Assembly (NCBI RefSeq): GCF_001269905.1
Contig: NZ_LHVK01000021.1
Location: forward strand, 87,604 to 151,603
Length of the DNA: 64,000 nucleotides
Source of the DNA: Pseudomonas corrugata
GTDB taxonomy: Bacteria; Pseudomonadota; Gammaproteobacteria; Pseudomonadales; Pseudomonadaceae
Reading direction: 5' to 3'
This document shows, one piece after another, positions 53,787 to 63,666 of the stretch (position 1 is the first letter of the stretch; the number at the start of each line of letters is the position of its first letter). The translations under genes and the position numbers were made by a program. Below the pieces are notes generated by a model, which saw only the letters and a list, made by a program, of their open reading frames with translations, was not told the origin of the DNA and searched no databases.

Positions 53787-55013
53787 TCACCCCTTCACGC
53801 AGACGACTTGGCGCAGGGTATGGACCACTTCAACCAGATCGTGCTGGGCCGCCATGACCGCATCAATGTCCTTGTAGGCCATCGGGATCTCGTCGATGAC
53901 CGCCGCATCCTTGCGGCACTCGACATGAGCAGTCGCCCGCACCTGGTCCTCGACCGTAAACATGGCCTTGGCCTTGGTACGGCTCATCACACGACCCGCA
54001 CCGTGTGAACAACTGCAAAAGGCTTCCTCGTTACCCAGGCCCCGGACGATGAAACTCTTTGCGCCCATCGACCCGGGAATAATCCCCATCTGACCCTTCT
54101 GCGCAGAGACGGCGCCTTTACGGGTGAGAAGGATATCCTCCCCGAAGTAAGTCCCTCGCTCCACGTAGTTGTGATGACAGTCGACGGCGATCAGCTGCGA
54201 CTCAAAGGGCTTGGTGATGACCGATCGTACGGCATCCAGCACCGCCAACATCATGACCGCGCGGTTCTGCTTGGCGAAATCCTGGGCCCACTCGACAGCC
54301 TCGACGTAGTCATCGAAGCTGGACGTTCCTTCCCGCAGGTAGGCCAGGTCCCGGTCAGGCAGGTTCACCATGTGCCTGCGCATTTCCTCACGGGCCTTCT
54401 CGATAAAATACGAACCGATCGCGTTGCCTACGCCACGGGAACCGGTATGCAACATCACCCACACATGGTCGGCTTCGTCCAGGCACACCTCGACGAAATG
54501 GTTACCGGTTCCCAGCGTCCCGAGGTGTTTGTGGTTGTTGGACTTTTCAAGGCTCGGGTGCTTCTGGGTAATAAGGTTGAAACGCCCCTCGAGGGCTGAC
54601 CAGGCCTGGTCGACAATCGCCGGTGCGCTGTCCCAGGCCCCTTTGTCCCGGCCGCTACGTCCCGAGGTGCGTCCGTGCGGCACAGCCTTCTCGATTGCAG
54701 AACGCAGGCCGAACAGATGGTCAGGAAGATCGCTGGCGCGCAGCGAGGTGCGGACCGCCGACATCCCGCAACCGAGGTCGACCCCGACAGCAGCGGGGAT
54801 GACCGCGCCCTTGGTGGGAATCACGCTCCCGATCGTCGAGCCCTTTCCCAAATGAACGTCGGGCATGACCGCCATGTGCTTGAACACGAACGGCATCTGC
54901 GCGGTGTTCATTAATTGCTGCCTGGCCTCGGGCTCAACCGGGACGCCTCGGGTCCACATCTTGATGGGCTTGCCGTTTTCGACTTCAAGCAGCTCGAAGG
55001 TTTGAGTGGTCAT
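53787..55013 (-). CDS. rtcB: RNA-splicing ligase RtcB
   Basis: 408 residues, full length. Joins 2',3'-cyclic-phosphate or 3'-phosphate ends to 5'-hydroxyl RNA using GTP and Mn2+. Metal and guanylylation signatures: GVDLGCGM, GTLGTGNHFVEV, HTGSRGVG, HHNYVERG, and FCSCSHGAGR with the nucleotidyl histidine. The ATG at 55013 follows AGGAG. A sigma-54 promoter lies 40-55 bases upstream and rtcR is divergent. Confidence 0.97.
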   Translation of the reverse strand: MTTQTFELLEVENGKPIKMWTRGVPVEPEARQQLMNTAQMPFVFKHMAVMPDVHLGKGSTIGSVIPTKGAVIPAAVGVDLGCGMSAVRTSLRASDLPDHLFGLRSAIEKAVPHGRTSGRSGRDKGAWDSAPAIVDQAWSALEGRFNLITQKHPSLEKSNNHKHLGTLGTGNHFVEVCLDEADHVWVMLHTGSRGVGNAIGSYFIEKAREEMRRHMVNLPDRDLAYLREGTSSFDDYVEAVEWAQDFAKQNRAVMMLAVLDAVRSVITKPFESQLIAVDCHHNYVERGTYFGEDILLTRKGAVSAQKGQMGIIPGSMGAKSFIVRGLGNEEAFCSCSHGAGRVMSRTKAKAMFTVEDQVRATAHVECRKDAAVIDEIPMAYKDIDAVMAAQHDLVEVVHTLRQVVCVKG

Positions 55014-55052
55014 TGTTTTTTCGCTCCTGTGATTTCTGTTTGGGAGCTCTAT

Positions 55053-55068
55053 AGCGAGCGGCATGCCA
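55053..55068 (-). promoter_or_regulatory. Sigma-54 promoter of rtcB
   Basis: TGGCATGCCGCTCGCT on the minus strand matches TGGCACG-N4-TTGC with the GG/GC spacing exact, one change in the -24 element and one in the -12 element. It would start transcription about 30 bases before the rtcB ATG, as expected for an RtcR-dependent promoter. Confidence 0.75.
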
Positions 55069-55220
55069 ATTCTACGGCTGGCGGATCATATTTTTACTAT
55101 CCAATTGATATTCAAGGACTTTAATCGTAATGCCGTTAGTCCTCACAGGTCGGCACTGTTCACTGACAGGCCTCAAAACTATACTCAATTATCGTTCTCT
55201 ATCTTTTGAGATATTCAGCA

Positions 55221-56846
55221 ATGCAGGACAAAAAGACAGTCGCCATCGGGATTCTTGGATCAAAGCTCGACCGCGTCGGCAAGGGGGAGCAGCGCTGGAA
55301 CAAATGGCGCCCTACCCTCTCGCTGTGCCAGCAGCCCGACCTGGTGATCGATCGCCTGGAGCTGATTCACGGTGAAGCGCGCTGGGACATCGATCTCGCT
55401 CTGAAAATAGCGGCTGATATCGCCCAAGTCTCGCCGGAGACCGAGGTTCGCCTGCATACCATGGCGATGCGAAACCCATGGGACTTCGAAGAGGTCTACG
55501 CCGCACTGCATGACTTCGCGGCTGACTACCGGTTTGATACGGAGGATGAGGATTATCTCGTTCACATCACGACGGGCACCCATGTCCAGCAGATCGTCTG
55601 GTTCCTGCTGGCCGAGTCCCGGCACATCCCTGCCAGGCTGATCCAGACGCAGCCAACTGGCTTGCGGGATGCTGATACGGGCCCGTCTGGCAAACACGTC
55701 ATCACCGACCTCGATCTCCAGCGCTACGACCAGATCGCCAAGCGATTCCAAGCCGAGCGCCTGGAAGGCACCGAACTGCTCAAGTCCGGTATTGCGACCC
55801 GCAACGCGGCGTTCAACCGGACGATAGAACAGCTCGAACGGGTCGCCGTGCGATCCCGGGCACCGATCCTGATCAGCGGCCCTACCGGGGCGGGCAAGTC
55901 CTTTCTCGCGCGGCAGATCTACGAGCTGAAACGGGGTCGTCATCAGGTCGAAGGTCCGTTCGTCGAGGCGAACTGCGCCACGTTGCGCGGCGATACCGCC
56001 ATGTCGACGTTGTTCGGCCATACAAAAGGCGCCTTCACTGGCGCCCAACAGGCGCGCGACGGCTTGCTGCGCTCGGCCCACAAGGGCGTCCTGTTCCTCG
56101 ACGAGATCGGAGAACTACCACTCGACGAGCAAGCGATGCTCCTGAAAGCGATCGAGGAAAAGAAGTTCTTGCCGATGGGCTCCGACAAGGAGGTCGAGTC
56201 TGACTTCACGCTGATCGCGGGCACCAATCGGGACCTGCACGCGCGCGTTGTTGAAGGTCTGTTCCGCGAAGACCTGCTGGCCAGGATCAACATCTGGACT
56301 TTTGTGCTGCCCGGACTGGCCAATCGGAGCGAGGACATCGAGCCAAACATCGATTTCGAATTGCAGCGCCATGCCCGGGATAACGGCCACATGGTTCGCT
56401 TCAACACCGAAGCCCGGCGTCGATACCTGGCCTTCGCCACCGCCAGGGATGCCGCCTGGCCAGGCAACTTCCGGCAACTCTCGGCGTCGATCACTCGCAT
56501 GGCCACACTGGCCGACAGCGGCCGCATCGACATGACGCTGGTGGAGGACGAGCTGGAACGACTGCGCCTGGACTGGCGGATACCGACCGCCTTGGACCCA
56601 TTGTCCGAGCACTTGGCAAAAGCCGGCCTTGAGATCGACCTGTTTGATCGCCTTCAACTGGAATCGGTCCTGAAGGTATGCAGCACAGCGGCAAGCCAGG
56701 CGGATGCCGGTCGCAAACTCTTTTCACAGAGCCGATCAGCCAAGGCATCGAGTAATGATTCCGATCGAATCCGAAAATTTCTGGCGCGATTCGACATCAC
56801 CTGGAGCCAAGTCCCGGGGCTTCTCACGCACAGTCAGCTCCAATGA
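55221..56846 (+). CDS. rtcR: Sigma-54-dependent activator RtcR
   Basis: 541 residues. The N-terminal CARF-like sensory domain (KKTVAIGILGSKLDRVGKGE, LVHITTGTHVQQIVWFLLAE) binds RNA-damage-derived ends; the AAA+ domain has Walker A GPTGAGKS, the sigma-54 contact loop GAFTGA and Walker B VLFLDEIGEL. The C-terminal DNA-binding helices follow. Divergent from rtcB; the ATG at 55221 is the family start. Confidence 0.95.
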   Translation: MQDKKTVAIGILGSKLDRVGKGEQRWNKWRPTLSLCQQPDLVIDRLELIHGEARWDIDLALKIAADIAQVSPETEVRLHTMAMRNPWDFEEVYAALHDFAADYRFDTEDEDYLVHITTGTHVQQIVWFLLAESRHIPARLIQTQPTGLRDADTGPSGKHVITDLDLQRYDQIAKRFQAERLEGTELLKSGIATRNAAFNRTIEQLERVAVRSRAPILISGPTGAGKSFLARQIYELKRGRHQVEGPFVEANCATLRGDTAMSTLFGHTKGAFTGAQQARDGLLRSAHKGVLFLDEIGELPLDEQAMLLKAIEEKKFLPMGSDKEVESDFTLIAGTNRDLHARVVEGLFREDLLARINIWTFVLPGLANRSEDIEPNIDFELQRHARDNGHMVRFNTEARRRYLAFATARDAAWPGNFRQLSASITRMATLADSGRIDMTLVEDELERLRLDWRIPTALDPLSEHLAKAGLEIDLFDRLQLESVLKVCSTAASQADAGRKLFSQSRSAKASSNDSDRIRKFLARFDITWSQVPGLLTHSQLQ

Positions 56847-56976
56847 GTTGATGCTGCATGTGCTGGACACCGCCTGGATCCAGGCTGGGAGGACGCCTGC
56901 CTGCACCGCGAATACTTCGCTGCGCCCCATCGTCCGAGCCGATGGCAGCTTTGCCGTAAAGTTGAGCCTTTACCCC

Positions 56977-57008
56977 CCAGACGCGCCCCGTAGGACGGGG
57001 GCATCTGG
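56977..57008. terminator. Hairpin between convergent rtcR and the 1058-residue protein gene
   Basis: CCAGA...CCCCGT pairs with ACGGGG...TCTGG, followed on the plus strand within 15 bases by a run of T. It probably ends rtcR. Confidence 0.6.
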
Positions 57009-57054
57009 CGATAAACGCATTTTTTATCCGATACGTCTAAAGGGTAAGCGGCGC

Positions 57055-60000
57055 CTACGCCGTTGGCGCCGGCGGCATCCAATGGCTGATCGATGGCTCA
57101 GGTCTCCCATCCGCACCATGGATCAGCTCATAGTTGAGGGCGTATACGTTCCGGTCCAGACTCACGGCGAGCTTGCCGGATGCAACACCCTGCGTTGATA
57201 CCAGAAGGTCGCCCTCCGGCGTGTAGATGTCCATGTAGTAGTCATCCGACGAGCCGCCATCGCCGGTATAAGAAAGTACATAGACATACCCCTTGGCTTC
57301 CACGTCCAGGTCGAGGAAAGTCGAATGCTCACGAGCGTTCAGCACCAGCGCCGACGAGGACTTGCCCTTGAAGTACTTGACCGGATTTCCATGGATGTCG
57401 AACGCCTGCACCCGTGCGTTACCGGATTCGAGCACCATCACGACTCCGTCCAGGCCTATAGCGATCGCTACCGGTTCCGACACCAGCCCTTCCCGGGTAC
57501 CCTTGCCGGAAAGCAGGCAAGCGTCGGGGGCTTCGCTATCGGCGACAGGTGTATTCGACAATTCGCATCGGAGCAGTTTGCTTCGCCCGGTACTGATGGC
57601 AAACACGTAGCCTTGCGGGTGCAGAACGAAATCATCCAGCGGGATACCCGCGAGGAACCGACCATAACTCTGTCCCGCCCCAGCATGAAGGGGCGCGCAT
57701 TTTGACCCGTTGTCGTAACTCAGCGTGACCTTGCGAAGATGAACGTACGACGGTGCGTCATAATCGCTGCTGGTTGCAACCGGGTAGCTGTCGAGGAAAA
57801 AGTTTCTCCCCGAGCCATCCGACGGGCTTACCAGATCGTAGCTGATGCCCGACTTGTCGTTATAGCCGACGTCGAGCGGCTGGCAGGCCTGCTCCGGTGG
57901 GGCAAGGAGTGATACGTTCTGCACCGTGTACATGGCGTCGACCGACTGCGGGTTTGTCGCCAGGTTTTCCGGAATGTTCAGATGGGTGGCCTGCCATGCG
58001 TACCCGATCGACGCGGGGCCCTGCGCCAGGGTAATGCTCGTCAGGCTGATGAGATCAGATCCGGTGGTCGCCGTGGCCGTTGGAGGTGATGCCCCCCTGT
58101 TCCAAATGTGCGCACCGCCCTCGTAGGCCAGTTTCTCCAGATGCTCGTAGACCGAGCTTTTGGTAAGCGGAGGCAGGCTGTTCTTGATCTCCAGGTTCGG
58201 TATCACCAGCGTGCTGCCGTCCGTGCCCAGCGCAGGTGTCCAGTCAGTCGCCCCTCGACCTGCAACCCATCCATTGTCGGCATAGAAGATTGCGGTCACC
58301 TTCAGTTGCCCTCCTCCCGGGATGCCCTTGAAGCTGACCGGGATGGACTGGTTGTTCGTCCCCTCCGACAGCGAAAACGTCTTGGTGGGTACCGTCACCT
58401 GGCTGTCGTACGACACGGTGACCACGTAATGCGTCGCCTGCATCGGGAAGTAATGGAACTGCGAATCCGGGGCGACGGTGATATCCAGATCGATCGTCCT
58501 CGTCACTGTTGAGGTGTAGATCGGTGCTGCCTCCAGCACCTCAAACGTCGTCTGGCAAAGCTGCGCTGCGGTGATCGCTGCATTGACTGCTTCCAGCGCA
58601 ATGTCCACGAACGGAATCGCCTCCTCCAACGCCCCCTGCGCGATAAACTCCAGCAACATCGCCTTCAGGCCCGTCTTCCATAACAAGGGCCCGATGATGT
58701 TGGCCAGCTTGAGGAGCACCTCCTTGACTCCACCTGTCAATGCGTAGTCGATAATCGTGGCGTCGATCGTCGCCAGGACGCCCAGGATGCCAACGTAGAC
58801 CGCTTGATCCTTCAGCAGGTTGGTGACGAACTCGGTGTTCATCACTGCGGCCCCGACGACGAGCGCGATAACCGGGATCGCATACTCGAAGGTCGCCGTC
58901 ATGAAGATCCCTAGAATACAGATATGCTGGTCGGTACGCCCTGGACCGAAAACACCGAGACCCGCCAGATGGATGTTCACCGCGTTGGCCGCCTCCGGCA
59001 CGGGGAACGTCAGCGTCATGTCGGTGACATCAATGGGAATGCCGGCGATCTCATCAATCGGCCCGACCCGGTCGAGGTACTTCGTTGTGGCAGTGCCGCT
59101 GAATACGCTGGGGATAGAAGCCGCCGGCCACGAGTCCGGCGACGCGACGGGAGTGCCACGGGCATCCAGGAACTCGATGTAGGCCCCCAGGTGCCTGAGC
59201 CACTGATTCTCCACCGTCACGGACATGTTGGTGCCGTCGTACTTCACGCTGGCAGGATCGACCACAACGCCCAGGCCCGGGGTGAGGTTTTTCAGTTTCC
59301 ACTGGGAGTCCTGGTCATGCCGGCGCACTGAATGGGAGCCCGCCGTGCCCTGATATTCACTCGACACAACGCCATCGAGTACCTTCCACAGCGCGCCGCG
59401 AAGGTACTCTTCTTGGCGGGATAGCTGGATCGCCAGCGGCAGCGTGCTCGATACGGCCAATCTCACGCTCTGGTGGAGCCTGGACGTATAGAGCGGCTTG
59501 TTGCCGTCGTACACCTGCTTGTTATCCCAGTCGAGCAGCGGTACTTTTTTCTGCCACGCATCACCGGCCCCCTCGATGGCATGTACCAGGGTATTCCCGT
59601 CATTCGCGATTGCGATCTTGATGCAACTTTCCTTGATATAGGCAGGAATAGCACCACCATTATCGCCACTGAGATTCAGCAAGCTCGGGTGATGGAAAAG
59701 CACGGCGACCGCGGCCTCCATGGCCTCGACGTAACTGTCCACCTTATCCGGAAAATCACCCTCCAGGATCAGTGGTTCAAGATGCTCCGAGGTGACGCCG
59801 TACCTGGCGAGCTTGGCATATGACGTGGCCAATATATCCTTGCCGCGCTTCTTCATTTCTTCCCGCGCTGCCACCCGGCCTGCCTTGGGGACATGCAGGT
59901 ACATAGCGATGGTGTTGCGGATCGATTTATCGATAGTTGTCGCCGTGGACACGGTGATCAATGCCGGACGGTTCGAGGGCACGGGAAGATCCTCGATGTA

Positions 60001-60231
60001 ATGCGTGACGTGCTCTTGCGGGAGCAGCGCCAGGAAGGGTGTGTCCTGGCTGGACCGTGAGAGGGTCTGCGGCGTGTGACGTTCGAGCCGATACTCCCTC
60101 AAATTTGCGTGCAGGACCACATCGTCCAGGTCCTTGCAGTGCTTGAGGTTGAAGTGCAGCGTGCGCGTCTCGGTCGGCCCAGGCAGTTTGTCCGCGCGGC
60201 GGTTAGCCGATCCATCACTCCTTTGATTCAT
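57055..60231 (-). CDS. Large uncharacterised protein with NHL-type C-terminal region
   Basis: 1058 residues from the ATG at 60231 (AGGGAAAG upstream). No catalytic domain recognised. Residues ~1-440 are soluble; ~445-590 form a strongly hydrophobic stretch (FEYAIPVIALVVGAAVMN, VGILGVLATIDATIID, NIIGPLLWKTGLKAMLLEFI); ~600-700 look beta-rich; the C-terminal third has NHL/beta-propeller-like strands (PLDDFVLHPQGYVFAIST, PVAIAIGLDGVVMVLESGNA, VEAKGYVYVLSYTGDGGS). No signal peptide. It lies 65 bases downstream of the pentapeptide-repeat gene in the same direction. The hydrophobic core suggests membrane insertion, as in a toxin or pore, but this is only inference. Confidence 0.8.
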   Translation of the reverse strand: MNQRSDGSANRRADKLPGPTETRTLHFNLKHCKDLDDVVLHANLREYRLERHTPQTLSRSSQDTPFLALLPQEHVTHYIEDLPVPSNRPALITVSTATTIDKSIRNTIAMYLHVPKAGRVAAREEMKKRGKDILATSYAKLARYGVTSEHLEPLILEGDFPDKVDSYVEAMEAAVAVLFHHPSLLNLSGDNGGAIPAYIKESCIKIAIANDGNTLVHAIEGAGDAWQKKVPLLDWDNKQVYDGNKPLYTSRLHQSVRLAVSSTLPLAIQLSRQEEYLRGALWKVLDGVVSSEYQGTAGSHSVRRHDQDSQWKLKNLTPGLGVVVDPASVKYDGTNMSVTVENQWLRHLGAYIEFLDARGTPVASPDSWPAASIPSVFSGTATTKYLDRVGPIDEIAGIPIDVTDMTLTFPVPEAANAVNIHLAGLGVFGPGRTDQHICILGIFMTATFEYAIPVIALVVGAAVMNTEFVTNLLKDQAVYVGILGVLATIDATIIDYALTGGVKEVLLKLANIIGPLLWKTGLKAMLLEFIAQGALEEAIPFVDIALEAVNAAITAAQLCQTTFEVLEAAPIYTSTVTRTIDLDITVAPDSQFHYFPMQATHYVVTVSYDSQVTVPTKTFSLSEGTNNQSIPVSFKGIPGGGQLKVTAIFYADNGWVAGRGATDWTPALGTDGSTLVIPNLEIKNSLPPLTKSSVYEHLEKLAYEGGAHIWNRGASPPTATATTGSDLISLTSITLAQGPASIGYAWQATHLNIPENLATNPQSVDAMYTVQNVSLLAPPEQACQPLDVGYNDKSGISYDLVSPSDGSGRNFFLDSYPVATSSDYDAPSYVHLRKVTLSYDNGSKCAPLHAGAGQSYGRFLAGIPLDDFVLHPQGYVFAISTGRSKLLRCELSNTPVADSEAPDACLLSGKGTREGLVSEPVAIAIGLDGVVMVLESGNARVQAFDIHGNPVKYFKGKSSSALVLNAREHSTFLDLDVEAKGYVYVLSYTGDGGSSDDYYMDIYTPEGDLLVSTQGVASGKLAVSLDRNVYALNYELIHGADGRPEPSISHWMPPAPTA

Positions 60232-60296
60232 GGTTCTTTCCCTGTGTTGACGGTACTTGGGTGCGTATGTCGTGCGGGATGTGCCGTGTCTCCCGG

Positions 60297-62111
60297 TCAG
60301 TTGTGGTCGCCGTAATTCCAAGTATTCATCGGAGCGTCGTTGGCGTGCCACATGGTGCCGGTGCAAGGCCCTGTCTGGCCATTCGGGCACGTCGCACCGG
60401 TGGTGTCCTTTGGCATCCGTGTGACGTTATAGGTAATCGGAGTCATATCTTCCCGACCACCATGGACGGTCAATGTACCTTCGTCCGTGCTGACGGCCGC
60501 TCCGATGAAATTCACCCCAACCGTATTCGCACCTGAAAAATCGACCCCTTGAAGGCACGCGTTCGCAAACGAGCATGCTCGTTGATCATCGATAGTCGAC
60601 AGATCGACGCCGGTGAATCGAGCGTTGATGAGGCACGCTCCGTCGAAGGTGACACCTGCGGCGTTCTGTCCTCCCAGCCCCGAGAAATTAGTCGCAACCA
60701 GGTACGCGCCCGCGAAGTCCACCTGGGTGATGGTCGCGCCAACCAAGGTCGCTGAGTTACCGTACAAATAGCAGAGCGGCATCATGGCAAACGACAGGTC
60801 CGCGTTGCTGAATGAGGCATCGAGCAGGTACGCCCCACTCAGATTACAGCGGTGCTTGCCATCTGGCGTCGAGAAGGTGGCATGGTCGAACTTGGTGTAT
60901 GACAGGTCCGCGTTCACGAGGTTGGCGCCCCCGAGCTGTGCATAGGAAAAGTCCGCGGCGCTGATACTTGGAGAGTCCACAGCGCCAAACTGCACGCCGG
61001 TCAGAACCGCATATTGTGCGATCAGATTATCGAGCGTCCCATCGAGGATCGCGGTGCCTGGATGGTCGGGGTCTTCAATCATGAACTTGACACCGTCCAT
61101 CTGTGCGTAACTCCAGATGTAGATGTCATCATCCTCGCTGTCGAGCGCGTGCGTAAGGACCTTGTTTACCCGGGCATTCGAAAAAATGGTGCGTTTATTG
61201 ACGTGTCGGGTGATGCGGATGGGCTTGGTAAGGTCCGAGAGGGTCGCCAGGGACAGGTCGGCGCTTCCCAGGTCTGCACTTTCGAAGTTGCAGTTATCGA
61301 GCACCGCCCCCGTGAAGTCGCACTCTTTCAAACTGGCACCGCTGAAATCGGCGTTCTTGAGTGATGCATTGCGAAAGTTCGCGCCGTCCAACGTGCAACC
61401 TCTCAGGTTACTGCCATCAAGCACTGTGCCCGAGAAATTCGCAATACCCGAGAAAGTGACATTGCTCAGATTGCAGTTCGTCACTCGAGTACCGGAGAAA
61501 TCCACGTTGTGCAGGAACAGATACCAGAAATCGGCCTTGTCGTACGATTGCTTGTTCAGCTCCGACGCTCCGGGGAGCAACTGTTGTGTAATGACAGGCA
61601 CGGATGGGTTGGCAGAAATGAGGGCGAGCTCAACATCTTTCCAAGTGACCGTATTGGCGATGATATCGATATCGAGCACGGATATAACCGACCGACCTCG
61701 AATGAGCTCCATCCAGATGGCATTATCTGCCGGAGGAATGCCATACGGATCATGGATCGTCAGAGCGAGCGTCGCTGGTGTGTCTGGAGAGGTGAGCGCG
61801 ACATCGAAATCGTGACAGTCACCGCCCGACATCGGGCTTCCACAGTCCAACCAAACCCCGTCACGGACCGATTGAACCTGGAGCCAGCGGTGGGTGTCCT
61901 GATTGATAGCGTTGTCGGGCGTGAATGTATCTCCCAGATAGAAGGCGAACAAGGTAGCGTCTTTCTCGGTGTCATCGTCCAATAATTCGCAGGCCAGTGA
62001 ATTACCGTTACGGTATGCGAACCAGGTATTGGAACCTATCCCCCCATAATTGACGATTATGGTGAGGTAATAGCAGCCGATGTAAGTCTTTACGGCATTC
62101 GGGTTGGTCAT
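60297..62111 (-). CDS. Pentapeptide-repeat protein with unknown N-terminal domain
   Basis: 604 residues; ATG at 62111 behind GGAAG. Residues 1-195 form a domain I do not recognise (TYIGCYYLTIIVNYGGIGSN, HRWLQVQSVRDGVWLDCGSP). From ~200 to ~330 and again ~400 to ~540 run A(D/N)LXX-type repeats (NLRGCTLDGANFRNASLKNA, LVNADLSYTKFDHATFS), which fold as right-handed quadrilateral beta-helices. No signal peptide. Middle gene of a three-gene minus-strand set; role unknown. Confidence 0.85.
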   Translation of the reverse strand: MTNPNAVKTYIGCYYLTIIVNYGGIGSNTWFAYRNGNSLACELLDDDTEKDATLFAFYLGDTFTPDNAINQDTHRWLQVQSVRDGVWLDCGSPMSGGDCHDFDVALTSPDTPATLALTIHDPYGIPPADNAIWMELIRGRSVISVLDIDIIANTVTWKDVELALISANPSVPVITQQLLPGASELNKQSYDKADFWYLFLHNVDFSGTRVTNCNLSNVTFSGIANFSGTVLDGSNLRGCTLDGANFRNASLKNADFSGASLKECDFTGAVLDNCNFESADLGSADLSLATLSDLTKPIRITRHVNKRTIFSNARVNKVLTHALDSEDDDIYIWSYAQMDGVKFMIEDPDHPGTAILDGTLDNLIAQYAVLTGVQFGAVDSPSISAADFSYAQLGGANLVNADLSYTKFDHATFSTPDGKHRCNLSGAYLLDASFSNADLSFAMMPLCYLYGNSATLVGATITQVDFAGAYLVATNFSGLGGQNAAGVTFDGACLINARFTGVDLSTIDDQRACSFANACLQGVDFSGANTVGVNFIGAAVSTDEGTLTVHGGREDMTPITYNVTRMPKDTTGATCPNGQTGPCTGTMWHANDAPMNTWNYGDHN

Positions 62112-62314
62112 AGAGGCTTCCAGGGATTGAATAGCCGATCGATGAGCGCGAAAAACTGCGGTTCCTGGCAAAGATGAACTCACCCACCACATCGCGTCTG
62201 CCTGAGTACTATTACGGGCACAGCACTTGCTGATGTACGAATTGCAGTTGCGTCGACTTCCCCAAGGAACCCTCGGCAACCGCAACTCAACATCTGGACG
62301 GCGAGAGTGCCCTA

Positions 62315-63304
62315 CTAGCTGCCGAACGGAGGCATCGGTATATCAGTGGGCTGCAGGCCCAGCAGTGTCATGTACTCATAAATGTGTTGATAACCGGATT
62401 GAGAATCATAGCTTGTGCAGTCGGATTGAGGCTTCCCACAGAGCCGCAGTTCCATGTTTGCGCTGCCCATTCCCCATTGCGTATAGTTCAGATTGTTATC
62501 AACAACCTTGTCTATGGCAGAACAGACCATTTTTCTCGTGTTTTCATCAACGGGATTATTATCATAAAGAGTCAAGGAGTAATCGAGAGAAGTTGCGCAC
62601 CACGCCATCGGAATGACATCCAGGGTGTTGTAAATGCGCAGCGCATTACCGGCCATTTGTTTATTGAAATAGCTGGCGAAATAACCATCCCCCGCCGTGG
62701 GCGCAGCAAAGGTTTCACAGAAGAAATTAAAGCCCGGAAATTTGTCTTTCAGATAAAGCGCTACCACTGACATGAGCGCACCGCCGAGGCTATGTCCCAC
62801 CAAACGAATGCTCGTTCCACTTTGTAGCTTCCCAAGAAAATCGCACAGTGTGCCCTGAGAACCGATAGCAGAGGCTTTGTTCAGTATCGCGCTCACACCA
62901 TCCGACGTTCCCTGCGCAATGCGCGCCGAACCCTGGTAACCCGGGATAATGCTCTGCAATGACACCATTGGAAAAATATCGAGATCGTCCACCTGATCCT
63001 TCAAGGAATCCTTGAGTGTCCCACTCGTCACTACGACGACGTCGTTCCCGCTTCTCCCGCCAATCAGCACCGCGGTGATGTGCGCTGCATACTCGCCATC
63101 CATTACCAGCGCGGGGCCCCAGGCTACGGCATAGCCGCCGCCTACCTTCGAGCCATTGAGACGCGAAAGAATATTGTCTTTAACCTGGTCCGGCCTGGGG
63201 TTCTTGATGTTTTGCCAGGACTGTGAATACAGCGCTGCATTATTGACCACGAAAGCATGCGTAAGACTGATTTGTCTTTGCACAAGTGTATCTGGGGTAG
63301 TCAT
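62315..63304 (-). CDS. Class 3 lipase-type alpha/beta hydrolase
   Basis: 329 residues starting MTTPDTLVQRQISLTHAFVV behind AAGGAGC. Nucleophile S172 in LVGHSLGGALMS (GXSXG), probable D229 in NTLDVIPMAW and H307 in SGYQHIYEY complete a triad. Fungal-lipase-like (Lipase_3) fold; no signal peptide, so if it acts outside the cell it must use a non-Sec route or lysis. First gene of the set with the pentapeptide and 1058-residue proteins. A phospholipase-type effector is one possibility. Confidence 0.88.
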   Translation of the reverse strand: MTTPDTLVQRQISLTHAFVVNNAALYSQSWQNIKNPRPDQVKDNILSRLNGSKVGGGYAVAWGPALVMDGEYAAHITAVLIGGRSGNDVVVVTSGTLKDSLKDQVDDLDIFPMVSLQSIIPGYQGSARIAQGTSDGVSAILNKASAIGSQGTLCDFLGKLQSGTSIRLVGHSLGGALMSVVALYLKDKFPGFNFFCETFAAPTAGDGYFASYFNKQMAGNALRIYNTLDVIPMAWCATSLDYSLTLYDNNPVDENTRKMVCSAIDKVVDNNLNYTQWGMGSANMELRLCGKPQSDCTSYDSQSGYQHIYEYMTLLGLQPTDIPMPPFGS

Positions 63305-63606
63305 GACTGCTCCTTGTCTCGAAGAAAGTTTTCAAAGGACCCAACGAAAACCTATGGCAGCCGTCGATCCTTCTGGGCCAGCAAGAGCGAGTGTAGACGC
63401 AGTTTTTGCAAGTGCGAGGTTGATGCCGTTTACTGCAACACAAGCCACAAGTCTTGGCGAACTCAGTGGACAGGAGCGCATCACCGCCGTGGCGCAACAG
63501 ACTCGCCTACGCGCTTTGGTGGCAGGAGACCGGTTGGCCAAATTGCAGAAGACTGTGCCAGCGGAAATTGAGCACTGCGCCGAGACCTGGAGCAGCGCAA
63601 AGATGA
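63305..63606. other. Gap between the lipase gene and the IS end
   Basis: About 300 bases, lower in GC than the flanks. A plus-strand frame (63354-63614) reads VDPSGPARASVDAVFASARL without recognisable homology or ribosome site; I do not call it a gene. The lipase promoter must lie here. Confidence 0.35.
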
Positions 63607-63629
63607 TCCAGTGATGTCTGCATGACGGC
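63607..63629 (+). repeat. 23-bp direct repeat, right copy
   Basis: Exact copy of 50617-50639 in the same orientation, 12,990 bases away and just outside the IS3-type transposase. The copy lacks the ribosome site and the frame after MQTSLDHL is unrelated to the VOC gene, so it is a scar. Confidence 0.8.
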
Positions 63630-63666
63630 CGGCGTTTTTCAAGGTAGTTGTCGCGTCACCGTCTAA

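Noticed and set aside
63354..63614. Plus-strand frame between the lipase gene and the IS
   Set aside because: No ribosome site, no homology recognised, and it overlaps the expected lipase promoter.
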